A stretch of DNA of 21,258 nt, from the NCBI GenBank assembly GCA_023486985.1, contig JAMDEM010000018.1, forward strand, positions 1 to 21,258. The letters are read 5' to 3'. Positions 15,496 to 21,258 of the stretch are shown piece after piece. A model generated the notes under the pieces. The model worked only from the letters and a program-made list of their open reading frames with translations. It did no database searches and was not told the DNA's origin. The translations under genes and the position numbers were made by a program. The DNA is from Bacillota bacterium. Its GTDB lineage: Bacteria; Vulcanimicrobiota; JAMDEM01. Each line of letters opens with the position of its first letter. The first letter of the stretch is position 1.

Positions 15496-16304
15496 AAAAA
15501 GCGCGTCTCGACCAACTGCTGGTGGAAAAGGGACTTGTCTCCAGCCGGGAAAGAGCCCGGTCTCTCGTAATGGAAGGAAAAGTGCTTGTTGACGGGAGGA
15601 TGATAGATAAGGCTGGAACCCCGGTAAGTCTTCAGGCGGTTATCACCATAAAAGAAGAAGTTCTTCCCTTTGTAAGCAGGGGCGGGTTAAAGCTAAAAAA
15701 AGCAATTGACGAGTTTGCCTTGAATGTTTCCGGCACGACATGCCTTGATGCGGGTGCTTCCACGGGAGGGTTTACCGATTGTCTTCTTCAAGAGGGTGCA
15801 AAAAAAGTTTATGCCGTTGATGTGGGCTATGGCCAGCTTCACTGGAAACTGCGCCAGGACAGCAGGGTTATAAATCTGGAACAAGTAAATGCAAGGTATA
15901 TAAGCAGAAAAGAAATTTCTGAAGAGATAGATATTGCAGTTATAGATGTATCCTTCATCTCCATTGAGAAAATTCTGGAACCTGTTTCAGCGCTTCTGAA
16001 AGAAGGTGGAAAGGTAATAGCTCTGGTAAAGCCGCAGTTTCAAGCCGGAAGGGGTGCGGCAAAAAAGGGAGTAGTCAGGGACAAAGAAATTCACAAAAAA
16101 GTAATCATTGAAGTTATCCGTAGAGCTCCAGAATTCGGGCTTTTTTTTATTGGCTGCACTTACTCTCCAGTTAAAGGTCCGAAGGGAAATATTGAGTACC
16201 CCGTGTTTTTATTAAAAGGTGGTAAAGAGCTTTACGGCGAAATTTCAGGTTTTGAGGAAAAAGTAAACCTGGTTGTTGATGAAGCATTTTTAAAATTGAA
16301 TTGA
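15492..16304 (+). CDS. tlyA: TlyA-family rRNA methyltransferase
   Basis: A 270-residue protein with an S4 RNA-binding domain (1-60: RLDQLLVEKGLVSSRERARS) and an FtsJ-type 2'-O-methyltransferase domain. In the latter, SRGGLKLKKA (62-71) supplies Lys69. SAM binding is by CLDAGASTGGFTDCLLQEGA (84-103) and YAVDVGYGQL. IDVSFISI (151-158), ALVKPQF (177-183) and GPKGNIEY complete the catalytic set (Lys180 and a Glu near 236). Actinobacterial TlyA methylates 16S and 23S rRNA cytidines; older annotations call it hemolysin A. The usual KPQFE reads KPQFQ here, a small oddity. The gene overlaps dxs by 4 bases (ATGA) and precedes nadK by 10 bases, a linkage also common in Clostridia and other phyla. Confidence 0.94.
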   Translation: MKKARLDQLLVEKGLVSSRERARSLVMEGKVLVDGRMIDKAGTPVSLQAVITIKEEVLPFVSRGGLKLKKAIDEFALNVSGTTCLDAGASTGGFTDCLLQEGAKKVYAVDVGYGQLHWKLRQDSRVINLEQVNARYISRKEISEEIDIAVIDVSFISIEKILEPVSALLKEGGKVIALVKPQFQAGRGAAKKGVVRDKEIHKKVIIEVIRRAPEFGLFFIGCTYSPVKGPKGNIEYPVFLLKGGKELYGEISGFEEKVNLVVDEAFLKLN

Positions 16305-16314
16305 AAGGAAAAGA

Positions 16315-17160
16315 ATGAAAAAGATATCTTTTCTGGCAACACCAAAGTTAAGGGAAAAAGATACAATTTTAAATATTATAAGCTTTCTTGCCCGGAGGGG
16401 CATTTCTCTTAAGCTTGATAAGAATTTTGCCAAAAAGATAGGAAAAGAAGAGCTTGGTGTCAGTGAAGAAAGATTGGTTGACGGGATAGACATGATGATA
16501 AGCCTTGGCGGGGATGGTACTCTTTTAAGAGCGGCAAGGCTTGTGGCTGAGAGAGAAATACCGATACTGGGAATAAATATCGGGGGTCTTGGCTTTTTAA
16601 CCGAAGTGCCTCTTTCAGAGTATGAAAAAGCTCTTTTAAGCATTTTTGAAAAAAATTACCATATTGAAGAACGGATAACCCTTCAATGCGCGGTTCTTAA
16701 AAACGGAAAACCCTCCTTAAAATTTTACGGACTTAATGATGTAGTGATTCACAGGGGAGGCTCCAGCCATCTTCTTCACCTTCAGTTCTTTGTCAATGAA
16801 AGATACGGCGGCTCTTTTGCCGCTGATGGAATAGTTGCCTGCACGCCTACCGGTTCAACAGCTTATGCACTTTCAACAGGGGGTCCCATAGTAAGCCCCG
16901 AAGTTGACTGCTTTGTCATCAATGCAATCTGCCCTCACACTCTTTCCGCAAGACCGCTTGTTATATCTTCCGGGAAAACCATAAAAATTGTTGAAACCAC
17001 GGGAAGCCACATGGGGCTAAGCATTGACGGGCAGCCCACTGTATCGCTTGATGAAAAAGAAGAGATAATAGTTTCTAAAGGAAGCTTTAATGTAAAATTT
17101 ATAAGGATTGAAAAAAACTTTTACCAGATTTTGAGGGAAAAACTTAACTGGGTGGAGTAA
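16315..17160 (+). CDS. nadK: NAD kinase
   Basis: A 281-residue NAD kinase, which makes NADP from NAD and ATP or polyphosphate in the cytoplasm. The GGDGT motif is at 65-69 (MISLGGDGTLLRAARL), followed by ILGINIGGLGFLTE (84-97). NDVVIHRGG (141-149) and the family's conserved TPTGSTAYALSTGGPIVSP (177-195) are present, then ICPHTLSARPLVISS (205-219) and a C-terminal beta domain with SIDGQ. ATG 16315 follows GAAAGGAAAAGA. The stop is directly followed by recN with one base between. Length and motifs are normal. Confidence 0.96.
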   Translation: MKKISFLATPKLREKDTILNIISFLARRGISLKLDKNFAKKIGKEELGVSEERLVDGIDMMISLGGDGTLLRAARLVAEREIPILGINIGGLGFLTEVPLSEYEKALLSIFEKNYHIEERITLQCAVLKNGKPSLKFYGLNDVVIHRGGSSHLLHLQFFVNERYGGSFAADGIVACTPTGSTAYALSTGGPIVSPEVDCFVINAICPHTLSARPLVISSGKTIKIVETTGSHMGLSIDGQPTVSLDEKEEIIVSKGSFNVKFIRIEKNFYQILREKLNWVE

Positions 17161-17161
17161 A

Positions 17162-18826
17162 ATGCTGCGTCAGCTTCATATAACAAATTTTGCATTAATC
17201 GAAGAACTTGAAATTGAGCTTGAGAAAGGGCTCAATGTTCTTACCGGTGAAACCGGCGCAGGAAAATCTATTGTAATTGATGCTGTAAATTTTATCCTGG
17301 GCGAAAGAGCCGCCGCCGGACTGATAAGAACAAGCGCTGAGAAATGCAGGATAGAGGCGTATTTTGAGCTGGAGCATACAGAGGTTCTTGAATACATAAA
17401 ATCAAAAAATATTGAGCCGGAAGATGGTGCAATTGTATTTTCAAGGGAGCTTTCCCGTTCGGGAAAAAGCAGCTGCAAGATTAACGGTTCCATAGTTGCT
17501 TTGAGCCAGTTAAAGGAGATAGGCGAAAATCTTGTTGATATTCATGGACAGCATGAACATCAATTTTTATTGAAAGTTTCCCGTCATCTGGATCTTCTTG
17601 ATAGATGGGGCGGAGAAAAATTATTGACCTTAAGGGAGAGGATGAAAGAGCTTTATAAAAATTTCCAGGAGAAAAAAAGAGAGCTTGATGAAATTTTAAA
17701 AGGGGAGCAGGACCGTTCAAGGGAAATTGACTGGCTCCGGTTTGAAATAAATGAAATTGAAAAGGCTGAGCTTGAAGAGGGTGAGGAAGAGGCTCTTAAT
17801 AAAGAAAAAATGCTTCTCACCAATGCAGGGAAGATAAAACAGCATATTAATACTGCCTATACGGCTTTATCTTCAGGCGAGCCTTCCGCGCTGGACCTTG
17901 TTATTGAAAGCTCCCGTGCTTTATTACAGGCTTCTTCGTGGGATGAAGAGGCTTCATCAATGGCAGAAAAATTGAAAATAATAGAGCTTGAATTAAAGGA
18001 AACTGCAGGTGATTTATCAGCACATCTGGATAAAATGGAATTTGACCCGGTGAGGCTTGAGGATGTTAACGAAAGGCTGCATCAGGTAAGCCAGTTAAAG
18101 AAAAAATATGGAAACTCGTTTCAGGAGATAACGGAGCATCTAAAAAAATGCAAGCAAAGATTTGATAGACTCAATAATTCTGAATTAAGCCTTGAACATG
18201 CCAGGAGAGAAATAGAAGAGTTAGACAGAGAAATTGCCGGGCTCAGCCAGAAACTTTCGGCTGAGCGCAGGCGCGCGGCAGTGAGCCTTGAAAAAAAGAT
18301 AACCCGCGAGCTGGAAGAACTGGGAATGTCGCCGGTGGAATTTAAAGTAGAGATTAAGCCAAAAGCCGAGATTGGTTCAACGGGCGGCGATGATGTGGAA
18401 TTCCTGATAAGTCCGAATCCCGGCGAGCCGCTTAAACCTTTAAGCAGAATAGCTTCCGGCGGGGAAATCTCAAGAATTATGCTTGCGGCAAAGACAATAC
18501 TGGGCAGGTTGGATGGCATTCCAACCCTGATTTTTGATGAAATTGACACAGGTCTTGGAGGCAGAGCCGCCGAGTCGGTTGCAAAAAAGCTTTACGGCAT
18601 TTCCCGTGAGAGGCAGGTGCTTTGCGTGACCCATCTTCCGGTAATTGCTTCAAAAGCCGACACTCACTATTATTTGTATAAGGAAAGCGATACCAAGAAA
18701 ACCCGCACCTTTGCCAGAAAAATAAAGGGAGATGAAAGGGTAAAAGAGCTTGCCAGAATGCTTTCCGGTGCAAGTATCACGCCTATAACTATCAAGCACG
18801 CAAAAGAAATGATTGGAAGGACATAA
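17162..18826 (+). CDS. recN: DNA repair ATPase RecN
   Basis: A 554-residue SMC-like protein acting early in double-strand-break repair. The N-terminal Walker A is GETGAGKSIV (29-38) after LRQLHITNFALIEELEIELE. The DIHGQHEHQFLL segment (126-137) is characteristic of RecN. A central coiled coil spans about 150-385. The C-terminal ABC half has the signature LSRIASGGEISRIMLAAK (427-444), Walker B TLIFDEIDTGLGG (455-467) and VTHLPVIASKADTHY. Length is normal (550-570). It begins one base after nadK. The argR gene often found between nadK and recN in Firmicutes is absent, which argues against a typical Clostridium. Confidence 0.96.
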   Translation: MLRQLHITNFALIEELEIELEKGLNVLTGETGAGKSIVIDAVNFILGERAAAGLIRTSAEKCRIEAYFELEHTEVLEYIKSKNIEPEDGAIVFSRELSRSGKSSCKINGSIVALSQLKEIGENLVDIHGQHEHQFLLKVSRHLDLLDRWGGEKLLTLRERMKELYKNFQEKKRELDEILKGEQDRSREIDWLRFEINEIEKAELEEGEEEALNKEKMLLTNAGKIKQHINTAYTALSSGEPSALDLVIESSRALLQASSWDEEASSMAEKLKIIELELKETAGDLSAHLDKMEFDPVRLEDVNERLHQVSQLKKKYGNSFQEITEHLKKCKQRFDRLNNSELSLEHARREIEELDREIAGLSQKLSAERRRAAVSLEKKITRELEELGMSPVEFKVEIKPKAEIGSTGGDDVEFLISPNPGEPLKPLSRIASGGEISRIMLAAKTILGRLDGIPTLIFDEIDTGLGGRAAESVAKKLYGISRERQVLCVTHLPVIASKADTHYYLYKESDTKKTRTFARKIKGDERVKELARMLSGASITPITIKHAKEMIGRT

Positions 18827-18828
18827 AA

Positions 18829-20085
18829 ATGGACGGTGAAACTTATAAAAAAACAGTTCTTGACAACGGCATTAAGGTAATTACCGAAGAAGTCCCTTAT
18901 TTTAATTCCGCTTCCATAGGCTTCTGGGTAAATACCGGTTCGCAGAATGAGGATACTTCAAACAACGGCGTATCCCATTTTATCGAACATTTGTTCTTTA
19001 AGGGAACGAAAAATCATTCGGCTTCGGAGATTGCCGAAATAATGGACAGCGTTGGTGGACATCTTAACGCTTTCACAGAGAAAGAACAGACGTGTTATTA
19101 TGCAAGGGTTACTGACCGGCATATTCCCCTGGCTTTTGACATTCTTTCCGATATGCTTCTTCATTCTTTACTTGCGCCGAAAGATATTGAAAAAGAAAAG
19201 GGCGTGGTGTTGGAAGAGATAAAGATGTATGAAGATTCTCCCGATGAGATGGTATTTGAGATTTTTACCCAGGGGCTGTGGGACGGTCATCCTCTGGGGC
19301 GGTCAACTCTTGGAAGCAGGGAAGTTATTAAATCCTTAACCCGTAAAGATTTAATGAAATACATAGGGAAAAATTATGTGCCCCAGAATATGATTGTTTC
19401 GGCTGCAGGGCGTCTTGAGCATGATAGAATAGTGGAACTGGTTGACAAACTTTTCGGGAAACTCAAGAAAACTTCTGTTGAAGCCTTTCCGAAGACTCCT
19501 GTGGTGAAGAAAAAACATATTGTGAAATACAAGGACTGTGAACAGGTGTATCTTTGCATGGGTTCAACCGGGATTTCAGCCCGGGATGAAAGCAAGTATA
19601 AACTTTCCATTCTTGACAGCATTCTTGGCGGAAGCATGAGCTCAAGGCTTTTCCAGGAAATAAGGGAAAGAAGGGGACTCGTTTATACAGTCATGACCTT
19701 CCAAAATTCATACAAGGATGCAGGTTTATTCGGCATTTATGCAGGGACCAGCATGAAAAGTTTAAAGAAGGTCATGGATCTTTGCGTTAAGATAATGGGT
19801 GATATAAGGGAAAAGGGAGTTTCTGCAAAAGAGCTTTCAAGGGCTAAAGAGCATATTAAAGGTGCAATTCTCCTTGCTCTTGAGTCCACCGCCAACAGGA
19901 TGATAAGGCTTGCCAAGGGAGAGGTTTATCACGGCAGGCTCATTCCCCACGAGGAGATTATCGAAAAACTGGAAGCAGTCACCCTTGAAGATGTTCATAA
20001 AATAGCAAGAAAAATTCTTAATTATAAAAATTATTCCGTGGCTGTTCTGGGCCCGGTTGATAAGGATTTTAAAATAGAGATTTGA
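18829..20085 (+). CDS. M16-family zinc protease (processing-peptidase-like)
   Basis: A 418-residue single-unit M16B peptidase, similar in size to YmxG/PqqL-type proteins and mitochondrial processing peptidase beta. The inverted zinc motif HFIEH (50-54) gives ligands His50 and His54 with catalytic Glu53; the third ligand fits Glu130 in VVLEEIKMYEDSPDE, 76 residues after His54. HPLGRSTLGSREVI, NMIVSAAGRL and the C-terminal SSRLFQEIRERRGLVYTVM with GIYAGTS are further family features. No signal peptide is seen, so it is probably cytoplasmic. The substrate is unknown. It starts 2 bases after recN with a good Shine-Dalgarno (GGAAGGA). Confidence 0.93.
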   Translation: MDGETYKKTVLDNGIKVITEEVPYFNSASIGFWVNTGSQNEDTSNNGVSHFIEHLFFKGTKNHSASEIAEIMDSVGGHLNAFTEKEQTCYYARVTDRHIPLAFDILSDMLLHSLLAPKDIEKEKGVVLEEIKMYEDSPDEMVFEIFTQGLWDGHPLGRSTLGSREVIKSLTRKDLMKYIGKNYVPQNMIVSAAGRLEHDRIVELVDKLFGKLKKTSVEAFPKTPVVKKKHIVKYKDCEQVYLCMGSTGISARDESKYKLSILDSILGGSMSSRLFQEIRERRGLVYTVMTFQNSYKDAGLFGIYAGTSMKSLKKVMDLCVKIMGDIREKGVSAKELSRAKEHIKGAILLALESTANRMIRLAKGEVYHGRLIPHEEIIEKLEAVTLEDVHKIARKILNYKNYSVAVLGPVDKDFKIEI

Positions 20086-20110
20086 CTTTCCATTTTTTCA
20101 GAGAAGGTTA

Positions 20111-20719
20111 GTGTCACATCGTCATTGCGAGGTCACTGTAAGTGACCGTGGCAATCTCGCTTTTCTTTTTTTGATCATTCTTCTAACTTTGCTCATTTTC
20201 GCAGTTTCCATTAATAACCCATCATTTAATTACTTATCCGCAAAAGAGGCAAAAACAGAAATTTGCCCTCGCAAAGAATCATGCCTTACCTGCCATAAAA
20301 AAATAACTGCTGATGTGGTAAAGGAATGGAAGCAATCAAAACACGGGATGAAAGGAATCAGTTGTTCTGCTTGCCACAGCAATCAGGCTAAAAATAATTC
20401 AACTGATCCTGATTCGTGCAAAAAGTGCCATAAGGAGATAGAGGAAAAGTTTAAATACGGAAAACACGGCTTTACAATGCTTGCGGCAAAAAATATGTTC
20501 AAAACTCCTCCTCATAAGGAGGAGATAGAAGGTAACTGCGGCACCTGCCACAGCCTGTATGCAGAGGGAAAATGTCAGCGCTGCCACACTGAACATAAAT
20601 TTGAGATTCCTGATACAGAGAATGGGGAATCATGCCTGAGGTGTCATAAGGAGCCGGTCAGCAGAATTGATAGCGGGATGAAAGCAATTAGTTTTATGGA
20701 TGCCACAGTAAAGTTTTAA
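20111..20719 (+). CDS. Six-heme c-type cytochrome with repeat-derived N-terminus
   Basis: A 202-residue protein with one membrane or signal helix (LAFLFLIILLTLLIFAVSI, about 16-34) and six CXXCH heme motifs: CLTCH, CSACH, CKKCH, CGTCH, CQRCH and CLRCH. Spacing and surrounding residues (VKEWKQSKHGMKGISCSACH, SCKKCHKEIEEKFKYGKHG) resemble the N-terminal part of larger hydroxylamine-oxidoreductase-like multiheme cytochromes, which usually continue with further hemes. This one stops at DATVKF, so it may be a short electron-transfer subunit or a shortened derivative. The first 15 residues (MSHRHCEVTVSDRGN) are encoded by the palindromic repeat at 20118-20160. GTG 20111 is the start used here (GAAGG 3 bases upstream); no better start lies inside the hydrophobic segment. 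It follows the protease gene by 25 bases. Confidence 0.8.
   Translation: MSHRHCEVTVSDRGNLAFLFLIILLTLLIFAVSINNPSFNYLSAKEAKTEICPRKESCLTCHKKITADVVKEWKQSKHGMKGISCSACHSNQAKNNSTDPDSCKKCHKEIEEKFKYGKHGFTMLAAKNMFKTPPHKEEIEGNCGTCHSLYAEGKCQRCHTEHKFEIPDTENGESCLRCHKEPVSRIDSGMKAISFMDATVKF
20118..20160 (+). repeat. CATTGCGAG-type palindromic repeat inside the cytochrome gene
   Basis: GTCATTGCGAG at 20121-20131 and GCAATCTCGC at 20151-20160 flank a perfect stem GGTCACT (20131-20137) / AGTGACC (20141-20147) with a 3-base loop. The outer ATTGC/GCAAT pairs complete the hairpin. From memory, this motif belongs to a widely dispersed family of intergenic palindromes. Here it lies in frame at the start of the cytochrome gene. 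Confidence 0.75.
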
Positions 20720-20874
20720 AGAGTATAAAACTAACTTATATTAAGGAAAAAAATCGGGCAGGTTTCAAAAATAAAAATTTGGGGTAAAAAAATTTAAGTA
20801 TTTTTTTTCACAAAGAGGAATTTTTAAAAACCTGTAAAAACTTATACTATAGATTTAAGATTTCTTACGAGTTT

Positions 20875-20952
20875 CAAAAGCAGTAAATCATTGTCCGCTC
20901 TTCAGGGAGAGCAAAGTTTCCAGTGGGAATTTGAAGAAAAGGAGCTGCTTTG
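20875..20952 (+). promoter_or_regulatory. Structured mRNA leader upstream of the last gene (candidate)
   Basis: By hand, three helices can be drawn. CAAAAGCAG (20875-20883) pairs with CTGCTTTG (20945-20952) with one bulged A. Inside it are GCTCT/AGAGC (20897-20912) and TTCC/GGAA (20918-20929, extendable by AAA/TTT). The outer helix sits next to the Shine-Dalgarno AAAAGGAG (20937-20944) and covers the first base of the GTG start, so it could limit translation. I recognise no known riboswitch class. The upstream gap (20720-20874) is AT-rich and shows no clear promoter. Confidence 0.3.
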
Positions 20953-21258
20953 TGATCTTTAAAATTAAGAAATCTGCCCGGAATCTACTTGCCTTCTTAA
21001 GCCTCTCATTAGTTTTTCTTCTCATTTTTCTATCAACTTTTCTTGCCTATGGAGAAACCTTAATTGAAGCAAACGTTCAGGACACCTTTTATATCTCTCC
21101 CGATGGAATAACGATTGAGAAACAAATAGAACATTGCGGGAGACTGGGTGTCGATATAAGGGAAAAACTTCTGAAAGCCTCTAATAAAAATGAAGCCGCA
21201 GCCGGCATTTCAAATAATCAGCTTCCATCTCAAAAACAGCTTGATGATTTTTCCAATC
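20952..21258 (+). CDS. Secreted protein of unknown function (3' end beyond window)
   Basis: GTG 20952, seven bases after AAAAGGAG, opens a frame that stays open to the window edge (102 codons). It has a basic start (MIFKIKKSARN), a long hydrophobic segment (LLAFLSLSLVFLLIFLSTFL, about 12-31) and a likely signal-peptidase site after LAYG. The mature part begins ETLIEANVQDTFYISPDGIT and includes one cysteine (EHCGRLGVDIREKLL). I do not recognise the family; the visible mature part is too short. It may be periplasmic or outer-membrane associated. Its leader appears structured. Confidence 0.75.
   Translation, partial: MIFKIKKSARNLLAFLSLSLVFLLIFLSTFLAYGETLIEANVQDTFYISPDGITIEKQIEHCGRLGVDIREKLLKASNKNEAAAGISNNQLPSQKQLDDFSN

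Noticed and set aside
18121..18549. 142-codon minus-strand frame inside recN
   Set aside because: Serine-rich shadow of the coding strand, with intact RecN motifs opposite it.
20786..20808. AAAAAAAT...ATTTTTTT stem downstream of the cytochrome gene as a terminator
   Set aside because: It has only A-T pairs in an AT-rich gap, which is easily chance.
20875..20952. Cyclic-di-GMP (GEMM) riboswitch upstream of the last gene
   Set aside because: The GCAAA fragment is reminiscent, but the conserved GEMM core and receptor sequences are absent.
1..21258. CRISPR array, tRNA or rRNA genes, integrase or transposase genes
   Set aside because: No spaced direct repeats, tRNA-like cloverleaf, rRNA sequence or recombinase motifs were seen on either strand.

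Overview
This window looks like a chromosome fragment from a Gram-negative, probably anaerobic bacterium of moderate GC. I cannot name the phylum. The clues are the non-mevalonate isoprenoid genes (dxs, an ispA-type synthase), a tlyA-nadK-recN block, a SpoIID-type exported protein, a multiheme c-type cytochrome, a hybrid histidine kinase, frequent TTG/GTG starts, and short palindromic repeats of the kind common in Nitrospirota, Desulfobacterota and neighbouring candidate phyla. Placement is inference only.

Layout. Bases 1-2359 (minus strand) hold a GlmS-like SIS-domain sugar isomerase, cut by the window edge, and a SpoIID/LytB protein with a clear sigma70-type promoter. Diverging from it on the plus strand is a compact run (2457-6080): an unusual stand-alone FlhA/FHIPEP cytoplasmic-domain protein, RNase PH (overlapping it by 14 bases), a secreted YVTN beta-propeller protein and an ICMT-type membrane methyltransferase. 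A hybrid sensor kinase with its own extended -10 promoter follows (6249-8051).

Bases 8052-11198 are an accessory patch. They hold an asparaginase remnant fused to a glyoxalase-like (VOC) remnant. The VOC part is interrupted by a roughly 91-bp repeat element flanked by a 7-base direct repeat. Next come proA and proB on the minus strand, more AT-rich than their neighbours, without Shine-Dalgarno sites and with a nearly leaderless proA. Last is a decayed HigA-type antitoxin gene. This reads as a decayed region that received or kept a proAB cassette.

Bases 11199-20085 return to a dense housekeeping operon on the plus strand: xseA, xseB, ispA-type prenyl synthase, dxs, tlyA, nadK, recN and an M16 zinc protease. 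Exonuclease VII and RecN serve DNA repair. The prenyl synthase and Dxs make isoprenoid precursors. NadK makes NADP. After it come a six-CXXCH cytochrome whose N-terminus is encoded by a CATTGCGAG-type palindromic repeat, and the start of an unrecognised secreted protein with a hairpin-rich leader. Palindromic repeats sit at several gene boundaries and in two cases contribute coding sequence.

No tRNA, rRNA, CRISPR array, integrase or transposase was seen. The most unusual items are the stand-alone FHIPEP protein, the repeat insertion whose removal restores a reading frame, the proAB patch flanked by relic genes, and the repeat-derived cytochrome N-terminus.
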